Positions 13,752-20,672 of a stretch of 64,000 nt of DNA are shown piece by piece. The translations under genes and the position numbers were made by a program. Position 1 is the stretch's first letter, and each line of letters begins with the position of its first letter. The notes beneath the pieces were generated by a model, which was not told where the DNA came from, made no database searches, and saw only the letters and a list, made by a program, of their open reading frames with translations. The stretch is from Sebastes aleutianus (taxonomy: Eukaryota > Chordata > Actinopteri > Perciformes > Sebastidae): positions 10,585,960 to 10,649,959 of the forward strand of contig CAKAKS010000062.1 in NCBI GenBank assembly GCA_916700875.1, written 5' to 3'.

Positions 13752-14300
13752 CACAGTTGGTGTGGTCTCTGGACAGCAGGCTCTGCACGGCCAAAGTGTC
13801 CTCGTTCTCCACTGCATCCCACAGGGTCTTGTACTAACGGGGAGCAAGGAGGGAGGGAAACAGAAGGAGAGAGTTCACATCGAGAAAAAGATTTATTTTA
13901 TGGGATGGAATGAGTTGCTGTGCAAAGAAAAGAGGCAGTGGACGAGACACACAGGACACATAAATCAAATCATAAATCAGAGCAGCGGTCTCGCCTGGGA
14001 TAATGTACCCACAGTGACACAGAGTCAGCATGTAATGTCAAAATAAGATCTCGTAATTAAAACAAAAAGAACCAGAGGACAGGAAAGCATTTCAGCCAAA
14101 GTGACCCCCCTCAAAATGATGACGCCCACATCTCTTACAGCATCTGCAGACTTGCTGAGGTGTTTGGGCGCGTCCGTTTCCGTAGCAACAGATGACTCTC
14201 CGCCCCTGAGTCGGACGGACAGGTTTCTGTAGATGCGTTTGGCCGAGACGGGGCCCAGCGAGCGGCGGCGCTGGACTTGGTTCCTCATGGATACAGACAT
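1171..14300 (-). CDS. ankfn1: ANKFN1-like gene, 16 coding exons (3' end off window)
   Basis: Spliced gene read on the minus strand; 16 exons join in frame to about 800 codons and continue past the left edge. Layout by residue: basic N-terminus 1-54; ankyrin-type segment about 55-222, interrupted by a 16-glycine run at 82-97; fibronectin type III domain about 223-320; then the long conserved region typical of the ANKFN1/Nmf9/wide awake family, including the motif GLYVGILKL at 523-531. Family knowledge: mouse Ankfn1 (Nmf9) is needed for vestibular and other neural functions, and fly wide awake acts in clock-controlled sleep; it is thought to be an intracellular protein, and no signal peptide or membrane segment is visible here. 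Jawed vertebrates may carry two paralogs, so this could be ankfn1 or an ankfn1-like copy. The family call rests on remembered family features, not a search. Confidence 0.85.
1703..1869 (-). CDS. ankfn1: ANKFN1 coding exon 15
   Basis: Acceptor ATCACCAG before 1869; donor CAT|GTAAGATC. Phase 1 in, 0 out. Encodes HFWTYERDFLSQYCQAWVRM, then a Glu/Ala-rich helix ending RERLNHITELSH. Confidence 0.83.
1908..1942. repeat. (GA)n microsatellite
   Basis: Nearly pure GA dinucleotide run in ANKFN1 intron 14, about 40 bp upstream (in gene direction) of exon 15. Confidence 0.9.
2334..2842. mobile_element. TTAA-flanked (piggyBac-like) MITE in ANKFN1 intron 14
   Basis: TTAA stands on both sides (2330-2333, 2843-2846). 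Inverted ends: AGAGGACCTATTATGCTTA and TAAGCATAATAGGTCCCCT, 18 of 19 matching. No transposase; 509 bp. Called family B here. Other copies or fragments lie at 1-1075, 8165-8280 and 11505-11747. Confidence 0.82.
3025..3187 (-). CDS. ankfn1: ANKFN1 coding exon 14
   Basis: Acceptor GTGCCAG before 3187; donor CTGG|GTAGGT. Phase 0 in, 1 out. Encodes AYQYGVYTRELLQFGDKMSM, a Leu/Pro block, and ends at PLQIFEL. The open frame runs on past the donor; the exon end was chosen by the donor and by phase match to the next exon. Confidence 0.83.
3378..3555 (-). CDS. ankfn1: ANKFN1 coding exon 13
   Basis: Acceptor GTGACAG before 3555; donor CAGG|GTAAAA. Phase 2 in, 0 out, 59 codons. Encodes EEWEWLQSHVYTAANDSVPD, an acidic stretch, then a hydrophobic helix ending LNIPLYR. 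Confidence 0.85.
3902..4068 (-). CDS. ankfn1: ANKFN1 coding exon 12, GLYVGILKL motif
   Basis: Acceptor CTCCAG before 4068; donor CCAG|GTAACG. Phase 0 in, 2 out. Contains GLYVGILKL at 3997-4023. From memory of the Nmf9/Ankfn1 literature, this nine-residue block is nearly invariant in the family as GLYLGYLKL; here positions 4 and 6 are Val and Ile. This block is the strongest family marker in the gene. Confidence 0.85.
4378..4492 (-). CDS. ankfn1: ANKFN1 coding exon 11
   Basis: Acceptor TCCAAG (an AAG acceptor) before 4492; donor AAG|GTGAAC. Phase 2 in, 0 out. Pro-rich start, then WMPLARLEKNRSRTPLLPEP and MDMLYDQLK. Confidence 0.82.
4812..5594. mobile_element. TTAA-flanked MITE in ANKFN1 intron 10 (family A)
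   Basis: TTAA at 4808-4811 and 5595-5598; ends AGGGGACATGC and CATGATATGCCCCCT are partly inverted. The right end (reverse) resembles the left end of the 10024-11747 element, so they share a family. No coding capacity. Confidence 0.68.
5681..5787 (-). CDS. ankfn1: ANKFN1 coding exon 10
   Basis: Acceptor CCTTCAG before 5787; donor CCAG|GTGAGA. Phase 0 in, 2 out. Encodes MDLGQVYYEPLKDRQGNVLL, then a Lys/Glu/Pro-containing turn. Confidence 0.83.
6334..6463 (-). CDS. ankfn1: ANKFN1 coding exon 9
   Basis: Acceptor CATTAG before 6463; donor AAAG|GTAAAC. Phase 2 in, 0 out, 43 codons. Encodes GVYLATVFYHKENILVTAED and on to FLWFAK, part of the conserved post-FN3 region. Confidence 0.83.
6594..7259. 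repeat. Long inverted repeat, arms ~270 bp, in ANKFN1 intron 8
   Basis: The left arm (about 6594-6863) and right arm (about 6969-7259) are inverted copies: CTACAGTAGATGACGGTC pairs with CTTCATCTACTGTA, and AAAGCCACCAGACTCCATTG pairs with CAATGGAGTCTGGTGGCTTT. The right outer end runs on to CTGAACTATCCTTTTAAGG, a fish MITE end type. The RNA would fold into a long hairpin. Confidence 0.75.
7753..7852 (-). CDS. ankfn1: ANKFN1 coding exon 8
   Basis: Acceptor CTCCACAG before 7852; donor AGAG|GTAGCG. Phase 1 in, 2 out. Encodes a Ser/Pro/Lys linker followed by a basic amphipathic stretch (GIKQLFQSATKFVRLLQR). Confidence 0.82.
8165..8280. mobile_element. Family-B TTAA element, end fragment
   Basis: Matches one end of the 2334-2842 element in reverse (TTTTCAGACGGAGGGTGAAAA ... 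AAGCATAATAGGTCCC) and stops at GTTTAA. The other end is missing. Confidence 0.65.
8447..8554 (-). CDS. ankfn1: ANKFN1 coding exon 7
   Basis: Acceptor CCACGCAG before 8554; donor ATAG|GTAACA. Phase 1 in and out, 35 full codons. Encodes a charged helical segment just after the FN3 domain (EGLVRKLLEDAREQHYRG). Confidence 0.82.
9213..9303 (-). CDS. ankfn1: ANKFN1 coding exon 6, end of FN3 domain
   Basis: Acceptor ATGCAG before 9303; donor TCCA|GTGAGT. Phase 0 in, 1 out. Reads HYFVRASCYNVKGWGPPQCS, a classic FN3 F-G strand pattern (Y.V.A...N..GWG). Confidence 0.87.
9612..9709 (-). CDS. ankfn1: ANKFN1 coding exon 5, middle of FN3 domain
   Basis: Acceptor TTCACAG before 9709; donor GCG|GTAAG. Phase 1 in, 0 out. 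Carries the VEWS core-strand tryptophan and ends YSIKGLTA, the usual FN3 strand E-loop. Confidence 0.85.
10024..11747. mobile_element. Composite TTAA-flanked element in ANKFN1 intron 4
   Basis: TTAA at 10020-10023 and 11748-11751, with inverted ends AGGGGACATATGATG and CATGATATGTCCCCT. The left part resembles family A (4812-5594), while the right 240 bp resembles family B (2334-2842), so the 1724-bp unit looks nested or recombined. A GC-rich block lies at about 11030-11260. Confidence 0.68.
11815..11919 (-). CDS. ankfn1: ANKFN1 coding exon 4, start of FN3 domain
   Basis: Acceptor CTCCCAG before 11919; donor AGAG|GTAGGT. Phase 1 in and out. Encodes the first strands of a fibronectin type III fold (VSILVTSTSSLFVAIKEPEG, then LITRYR). 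Confidence 0.82.
13230..13430 (-). CDS. ankfn1: ANKFN1 coding exon 3 (residues ~156-222)
   Basis: Acceptor CTCCCAG before 13430; donor CACAG|GTCAGT. Phase 1 in and out, 66 full codons. Encodes a charged, probably helical stretch (WALKLDALVALAGKQVEERK onwards) linking the ankyrin part to the fibronectin domain. Confidence 0.8.
13530..13833 (-). CDS. ankfn1: ANKFN1 coding exon 2, ankyrin segment with poly-Gly
   Basis: Acceptor GTTAG at 13834; donor TTT|GTAAGTC at 13529; enters in phase 0 and leaves in phase 1 (101 codons + 1). Starts with an ankyrin-like helix pair (YKTLWDAVENEDTLAVQSLL), then 16 glycines and a charged Glu/Lys/Arg-rich stretch, then a second ankyrin-like piece (PLDVAALTHNSPLLHVLTKA). 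The Gly run and charged stretch sit between the two halves of the ankyrin segment, where a loop would be. Confidence 0.8.
13705..13752. repeat. (TCC)n-like trinucleotide tract coding for poly-Gly
   Basis: Forty-eight bases of TCC/ACC/GCC triplets on the plus strand read as 16 Gly codons in ANKFN1 coding exon 2. Mixed GGA/GGT/GGC codons show it is not a pure slipped repeat. Confidence 0.9.
14139..14300 (-). CDS. ankfn1: ANKFN1 exon 1 of the coding part (residues 1-54)
   Basis: Opens with ATG at 14300; a second in-frame ATG is four codons on. Encodes a basic, Arg-rich N-terminus with the segment RRRSLGPVSAKRIYRNLSVR, typical of the family. Donor GCT|GTAAGAG at 14138, phase 0. The exon probably extends 5' as untranslated sequence; a pyrimidine-rich stretch lies just upstream. 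Confidence 0.8.
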
Positions 14301-17021
14301 GACAGGAGAGGAGAGGAGATAGCTGCAGAGAAAGAAGAAGAGATAGTGAGCGGTGTGACGGATCGGTTAGTTCATGGAGAGAAAGATTATCAACCCAAAC
14401 CTAAGAGCCATATAGAGAGGGAAGACGTGACGAGTAAAGTGGCATTTCAAATAGAAAAAAAAGAGGAATGAGAAAAGGTGAAAGTCATTAGAAACCTGGG
14501 GGAGTGTACAGCAGCCTGGAATGAAGTGAGAAATAAAAAGAGAGAGGGCGGGGGGAGAGAAAAACAGAATATACAGTCAGTGGCTCACAGATTCTTCTAC
14601 AGTTAAAGGCAATTTTCTGCCGACTTGACGGGTGAGTATAGGCTGAAGCCGAGTAGTGCTGCTGTGTGGGCGGATAAATGGATAAAAGTTACAATGCCTG
14701 TACACAGTAGATGAGAAATGCCTTGAAGCATTCGTCTTTGTGCCTCTTACTATTCTCCCTTTTGTTCCTCTGTTACTCGCTATTATGTGACACGGGGTTT
14801 TATTCGCTGTGAATGGAGTCCCTCGGCCCACGAAGCAACCGACCCATCAATCTAATTAACTAAAGAAAAGCAATCTCATGCAGAAGAGACGGAATTCCTT
14901 CCTTATAATAAATATGAATCTCCTCGTATCATCTGCTTGAAGATAAAGATCCATCATCACCACTACAGTAATGATGGTTCATTATCAATTCCATCGTCTT
15001 TTTCATTGTTACAATCAGTCACTTTAGAGCCTGAAAATTTATCTTACAATTCTTTTTTTCAACACTTTGAAGCAAAATGCAGTCTGGCATAGTTCTCCCT
15101 CTTCAGTCAGCACGTCTTCTCTTACATTTGTCACTGTCTTTCTTCTCATTCCCTCTTTCTCTCTTTCACGTCGCTTCGGTTTACGTCAGGCCCCGAGCAT
15201 TCAGATCTGAAGAGCATCTTTGGAAAATCTCAAACTCTATCCTCTCTGTCATCACTCTCTCTCTCTCTCATCATCACTTCCCCTACTAAAGAAAAGCCTC
15301 AAATTTCAGTGTTTTTTTTGTTTTTGTTTAGCCTCTATCAAGTAAAGTCCTGTGCTGAGTAGTCTACTGTCCTTGTGTGAAAGTGAATACTCCCCTGGTT
15401 GGTGCTATCTGAGGACAGAAGATGAGAGCTCTGGTCACAGTGACGCCACATGTCCTCAGTGACACATTACCTGCTACCTTCCTGTGTGAGTCACCGGCTC
15501 ACACAGTACCTGCACTGTCTATATGTGGGGATGCTGGCGCTGTTATTGGTTCCCCTGTTTGTTTATTATGTCTTGCATCAGATGTGGAAAGTGCTGATGG
15601 AACAGTTGAGAGAGGAGATTAGCTTTTGTCTGTTTTTGAGGCAGCACAAAGATAAGACAAGGAAAAAAACACCTGTGAGGAGAGGAAAAAAACCTGTTTG
15701 CAAACTGTGCCGGCTGAGAGAACATCAGTTATGTGAGCAGGGTCGCGTTACTCCGAGGTTAAAACAAACCTATGCTGAGCCATGAACAGGCACACACACA
15801 CACACAATGGATTCATTGTGGCTTTTTTGCATGTCAGTACCTCAGGTTGTGGTGATGTTGGTTTTTTATCTCACTGTGGCCCACGCGCTGAGACTAAAGT
15901 ATGCTGCATGTTTGCTTTCTGTTTTGTCAGTTTGTTGAATGCTGAAGTTCAGATGTGCATGGAAACATCTGATGACTAATATTTATAATCCCACAGGAAG
16001 TAATGCAGTATACATTCATTTGTGCAAATAAACCACAGAGGACATCATCGCCTTCAACGGTCATCATACTTTGTTTCCACAAATGCATCTTGTACACTGC
16101 AGTTATGAGTCTTATAGATTATTAAGGGACACACATTGCAACAGGGGAAATTAAGTCAACATTAAGGCTGCAACTAACGGATTATTTTCATTCTTGATTA
16201 ATCGATTAGTTGTTTGGTGTATGAAATGTCAGAAAATGTTGAAAAATGTGATTCCCAAATCCCAAGATGACGTTCTCAAATGTCTGGTTTTGTCCACATC
16301 TCAGAGATAGTCAGTTTACTAGTAAGCTGTCATAGAGGAGTAAAGAAACAAGAAAATATTCACATTTAAGAAGCTGGAATCAGAAAATATTGACTTTTTT
16401 CTTAAAAAAAATTACTCATCGATTAAAATAGTTGGTGATTAATTTTAATAGTTGACAACTAATCGATTAATTGATTAATCGTTGCAGCTCTAGTCAACAT
16501 AAAAGCAACAGAAAGAACAGCAGAACAGCAGGCAATGAATGATTCAGCAGGCCAGGTTGTACTGTATGACATTTGTCAATTTATTTGTCAATCGCTTGTA
16601 AAGCACTTTGAAGTGAGTATATATAAATATAGTATAAATAAATATTTCATTGATTGATTGAGGTTAATGACAAACTACAGCCTAACTCATAACAAAAAGT
16701 TGATATAGGCTACTTTTAATTAAAATTAAGATACACTATGAAAAAGAAGCATTTTTTTAAAATGCTATAATAATTGTTATCCTATAGGTTACTCCTATCA
16801 AAGGAATGCCATACAGATACTACTGTAGCTATTAGACTGTTGCAAACAAATCTTCAGAAAATAGACACTGTAGATTAACAACACCACGTGGAAAAATACC
16901 ATAAAGTATCATAAGTCCATAGTTAATAGTATGGCACCGAATGGAGCGATGAGGTTCATGCATGTGGACAAGTATGAACTTTAAGTAGCTTAATATTCGT
17001 TAAATGTTTTTCTTTTCTTAC
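14301..17021 (-). other. ANKFN1 intron 1
   Basis: Holds the 16163-16492 MITE, a pyrimidine-rich zone near 15100-15280, a short CA run at 15790, and near 16590-16660 a tail-like stretch (TGTAAAGCACTTTGAAGTGA) resembling a fish LINE/SINE end. No exon seen; frames at 15422-15979 look like chance. Confidence 0.5.
16163..16492. mobile_element. hAT-like MITE, perfect 8-bp TSD
   Basis: A 330-bp AT-rich element with inverted ends (TAAGGCTGCAACTAACG and CGTTGCAGCTCTA) rich in ATTAATCGATTA. The 8-bp duplication GTCAACAT stands at 16155-16162 and 16493-16500. It sits in ANKFN1 intron 1 and has no coding capacity. Confidence 0.85.
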
Positions 17022-17230
17022 CGTAAGTCGTTACTTTCACTTCAACCGGCCTGTTCTCCAACGCTGCAGCGGGACTTCCACATGTTCTTAGTATTGTTTT
17101 AGTAAATGACCGCCTGTTGGTCAGATATCAGATATAATCCATCGGAACGACTTGAGGAGTTTTCACCTCTGAGGGTGAAGAGCACCTGAACGTTACACCA
17201 CAGTGAGAGACTGCTGCTTCACACACACAC
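17022..17230 (-). other. ankfn1: ANKFN1 5' untranslated exon (putative)
   Basis: A strong minus-strand donor, ACG|GTAAGAAAAG, lies at 17021. Upstream of it there is moderately GC-rich DNA with only very short ORFs (ATG codons are followed quickly by stops), as expected for a non-coding first exon. The upstream limit is a guess: a (CA)n tract begins at about 17221. It would splice to the first coding exon at about 14300. Confidence 0.45.
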
Positions 17231-17263
17231 ACACACGAACACGCACACGCACACACACACACG
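17221..17263. repeat. (CA)n microsatellite near ANKFN1 5' exon
   Basis: CA run with a few interruptions (CACACGAACACGCACACG) at the likely upstream border of the ANKFN1 first exon. Confidence 0.85.
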
Positions 17264-17396
17264 TCTTCCTTGTTCCGCCCTCTTCCTACTTTATCTCATT
17301 TAATTTCTCAGAACCAAACTTTTTAAAATAACTAAAAAAAGAAGTTCGGTCTAATATAAATAGTGAACTGATGGGCTCCAGTATTTTTTTCTTATT

Positions 17397-17429
17397 ATTA
17401 ATAATAATAATAATAATGATAATAATAAT
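17397..17429. repeat. (AAT)n microsatellite
   Basis: AATAAT triplet run with one GAT, in the intergenic region. Confidence 0.85.
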
Positions 17430-18212
17430 CCAGGATTTTATAGCCACAGTTTGGTTTACAGATTTGATGTCATTTTAAAATGCATGATGGGATATTTTAA
17501 GTGTTGTATTAACAGTGAATGCAGGACTAGCTATTGTTTCTGGGGAGCAGAGTATGGAGGACCAAAAGAGTCACGGAAATAGTAATAAAGCCTTTAATTG
17601 ATTAATAACTAATTGTACAATAAAAATAAATTTGTTTACAAATGTATGTAGTAATCTATGAATAAATGGACTAAATTACAAAGTAATCATTATTTGACAT
17701 TTTAATGGGTAATAAAAAAGAAGAATTATAAAAATAATTTACAAATGAAATAAACACGGTCCTGCAATATTTTTGTCAGTCTCTACAGCATTTTCAATAT
17801 GTAGCCTACAGGCTTACCATATGCATAGTTGTCATAATTGTCTCTGTTGTAGCCACGTGACCTGTAAATGTCGTTGTCACTGGAAACAGCACGTTACGAT
17901 GACGTGAGTGATTGTGTGACACAGTGTGGGTTGGTGACTGGAAAAAAGGTATAGAGCTATATTTAGGTTAGCTCAACTCCCCCCCAGTGATGGCTGCTGT
18001 ATGTAACTGAGTGCTTCATAAACTATGACTGCATGATTGTTTTACACTATAGACTGAGTGTGTGTGTGTAGAGGGGTTATGCACAGGAAGTGGTTGAAGA
18101 TATATCAAGCCAAATGAGAGAAAAGCAAAGGCCCGGTAATGCTGTGAAAAATGCTTGCATGTTAGGACTCCACTTACGCTTGGACGGAAGCGAAATCCAT
18201 TTGTCTTTGTGC

Positions 18213-18302
18213 TTTATTGGCCCCTGAAGAATTGTCTATGTGAAATAGTTGTCAAATAAAGTTGACAGATATGCATCGGCTCTTTGTCTCTTTCTCTGTT
18301 GG

Positions 18303-18382
<80 letters not shown>

Positions 18383-18393
18383 GGGCCAATAAA
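18213..18393. repeat. (TC)n tract flanked by a perfect 15-bp inverted repeat
   Basis: TTTATTGGCCCCTGA at 18213-18227 and its exact reverse complement at 18379-18393 enclose a (TC)n tract (18302-18380). In the intergenic region. Confidence 0.85.
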
Positions 18394-19599
18394 CCCTGAG
18401 ACGGATGGATTTAGCTCCTGTCCAAGCACAAATGGAGACTTTGGAAACAAATATCCTATGTTCCACCTGCTTGTCAGAGGTTGGCTACTCTTTTCAGTCA
18501 GCCAAACACGGCTTTGACCACTTCCTGCATACACAGTCCTGTTACACAGTACAACGCTTACTGCACACTGAGAAACTATGAGATTAGCCTGCTGCTCACA
18601 CTTGTGAAACACACTCACACCGAGGCAGAGCTGCACTTTATGTCGCGCCACTGCTTTGATGTGCAGCGAACTCTGTTTAAGGAGAAGTAGAGAGACATTA
18701 TAAATTGATATGTTGGTAGTGGTTGATACTCGCCCCCACACTCCACACTATATCATCAGATAGTTGCATCAGTTGCCGAGAGGCATTTGTTGTCATGGCG
18801 ATAACCAAATTGTGGCCTTCACTGCTAAATGATACTGTGAAACAAACCCATGCATCCCACCATATGCTCACAGCATATTATACAGCGATGACATTCCCTT
18901 GAGGATAAATTGATGATGATACATCATTTTGAAGATAATTTATGCCTTTTGCTCCAATATAAGATATCAGCCTATCCTTGAACTTCAGAGACTTTTGATA
19001 CACTTACACTTTTGATAGCACTACTGCATCAATGGCAATGAGAAGAAATGAGGGGCCTAAGTAGCTCTTCAGGCAATTCAGGTTAAAAAAAAGTGTAAAT
19101 ATGATAATATGGCAAATACAGTATTTCCATGAGAAGTTTTAATAAGTTTATAAAATAAGATAATGTTAAGTTTGTACAGCCTGTGTCCCTATCACTGCCA
19201 ACAGTAATACTATTTGAGATTACACCTATCTGTACTAGTCATTTAGTGTGATTTAACAGGGAAGCATTTAACCAAAAGCTCCATACACTTATGAAATGTC
19301 ATAGTTGAAATTTAAATAGTTATGCAGTATGCATGCATGTTATTCTAACTTTTATTAGCGATTCCTTATTGCCTGGATATTATGGAGTAATAGCCTGGAA
19401 TAATTATCCACAATTGTTCACCACATAGGACTTTCTTATAGAAGAACACTGGAATAACAATCAGGAATGTTATGTTTTGTTATTTTCTTATTTTACCCAT
19501 AATTTTTTTTGATTGAGTTGAGCTCACTTATTGCCCTTACAAACAACAAAAAGCTAATGCAGAATGTAAAAAAAAATCGTAGAAATATAATGTTTTATT

Positions 19600-19935
19600 T
19601 GCTTTGAATGTAAAGTTATTTTGCACTAACCATATAATGGTTGTCCGTGTTTGCAATTAGGAACATTCGTGGAATGTAATTTGCAATGTGCAATACTCTT
19701 GGCACTTTATTCCTTTATTCTTTTATCTCGTCTTGTTTTTATTCTTGTATTTGTTTTTATTTCAAATATTTGTATTCTTGTACTTTTATTGATCTTGCAC
19801 CTCCCCATATGCCACCTATACTGTGTTCCCTCTGTCATTGATGATTGTGCAGTATGAATGTGTATATGTCTCAGTGGACTGCAGAAACTGAATTGCCCTT
19901 CGGGGATAAATAAAGCTATCTGTATCTGTATCTAT
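19600..19935 (+). mobile_element. LINE-like 3' end with TATCTG tail
   Basis: AATTGCCCTTCGGGGATAAA then TAAAGCTATCTGTATCTG is the typical end of fish LINE/SINE 3' regions (a short tandem tail after GGGATAAATAAAG). The 5' part is missing and no reverse transcriptase is seen. In the ANKFN1-MEI1 intergenic region. Confidence 0.6.
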
Positions 19936-20045
19936 ATAATTATTAGCATTTTTTTTTTACTATGTTCATTTAATTTTTACTTAAACCATTATCTTGTAAA
20001 TACTTCTATAACATAATGTTAAAAAAAATATTATCAGTACCTTTT

Positions 20046-20152
20046 ATATTCTTTGCAATTATATTTGTTTTTGTACTTACGTTGTAATATATTATATTAT
20101 TATAATAATATTACAACGTAAGTACAAAAACAGATATAATTGCAAAGAATAT
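20046..20152. repeat. Near-perfect palindrome 1 upstream of MEI1
   Basis: Arms 20046-20090 and 20108-20152 (45 nt each) match in reverse at 44 of 45 positions, around a 17-nt AT-rich centre. Contains GTACTTACGTTGTAATAT on one side and its reverse on the other. Could be a MITE pair or a structure in the MEI1 promoter region. Confidence 0.8.
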
Positions 20153-20156
20153 TAAC

Positions 20157-20225
20157 TTTTTTTTCAATCAAAACTTTATTAAACAACATATTACATTGTT
20201 TAATAAAGTTTTGATGGAAAAAAAG
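20157..20225. repeat. Near-perfect palindrome 2 upstream of MEI1
   Basis: Arms 20157-20186 and 20196-20225 (about 29 nt) differ at one position (CAATCAAAACTTTATTAAAC versus GTTTAATAAAGTTTTGATGG), with a 9-nt centre. It begins 4 nt after palindrome 1 and ends where the putative first MEI1 exon begins. Confidence 0.78.
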
Positions 20226-20338
20226 TGTGCCCGTGACCTGAGCGCGCGCAACTGCTAGCTAAAACCATGGAAACCATGAAACTGTCGTTGCCTAGGCTAC
20301 ATAACTGTCTGCTACATCACTTTTTAGTTTAATTAATG
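20225..20338 (+). other. mei1: MEI1 5' untranslated exon (putative)
   Basis: A strong donor, AATG|GTGAGT, lies at 20339 and pairs with the acceptor TTTCAACAG at 20514, giving a 176-nt first intron. The stretch is locally GC-richer (AGCGCGCGCA) than its AT-rich surroundings. The transcription start is not visible; the left limit is set at the end of the second palindrome. Confidence 0.45.
20267..20332 (+). promoter_or_regulatory. Upstream ORF in MEI1 leader
   Basis: A 21-codon ORF starts with ATG in a good context (AAAACCATGG) and ends at TAA inside the putative 5' exon. It stands before the main start at 20529 and could lower translation of MEI1, if this exon is really transcribed. Confidence 0.35.
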
Positions 20339-20528
20339 GTGAGTTTACTGACTTGGATAGATGTATTTGATGTTATAACGTTGTCAAAGGTATTTTAGGG
20401 AAAACTTTTTGGGAAAACCTTCAACTTATGTTTGTTTTTGAGGAGCTAGGGATAGCTAGCGTTTTAGTACTCACCTGCCTGACTTACAAAACGATTTGAT
20501 ATCTGTTTCAACAGGTGGAACGACCAAA

Positions 20529-20672
20529 ATGACGAGCGTGGATATTATTAATGACAAAATCCATTTCAGGCATGACCCCAAGTGGAGCGGCCGCCTGGTG
20601 CCTGCAGAGGGAGGCGGGCTGCTGCTCTGTGTGGCCTGTGTCATTGAGATGATTGACAGTGAAGATATAGCG
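20529..20672 (+). CDS. mei1: MEI1 exon 1 of the coding part (residues 1-48)
   Basis: ATG at 20529 (MTSVDIINDK) with context ACCAAAATGA. An upstream in-frame ATG at 20496 falls inside the inferred intron before the 20514 acceptor, so it was not used. Ends GCG|GTGAGC, phase 0. Encodes a short polar start, then a hydrophobic helix (GLLLCVACVIEMID). Confidence 0.8.

Larger units (their letters stand above)
17264..20036. other. Intergenic region between the head-to-head genes
   Basis: AT-rich with (AAT)n and (TC)n tracts and a LINE-like tail at 19600-19935. No convincing gene, RNA gene or CpG island; about 3 kb separates the two putative first exons. Confidence 0.55.

Noticed and set aside
18236..18466. 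Glu-Arg repeat frame
   Set aside because: Translation of the (TC)n tract.
17022..20338. Shared bidirectional promoter for ANKFN1 and MEI1
   Set aside because: The putative first exons are about 3 kb apart with repeats between and no CpG-rich core.
20496..20528. Upstream ATG (MISVSTGG...) as the MEI1 start
   Set aside because: It lies before a good splice acceptor (TTTCAACAG at 20514), so it is probably in an intron; MTSVDIIN at 20529 has a normal context.
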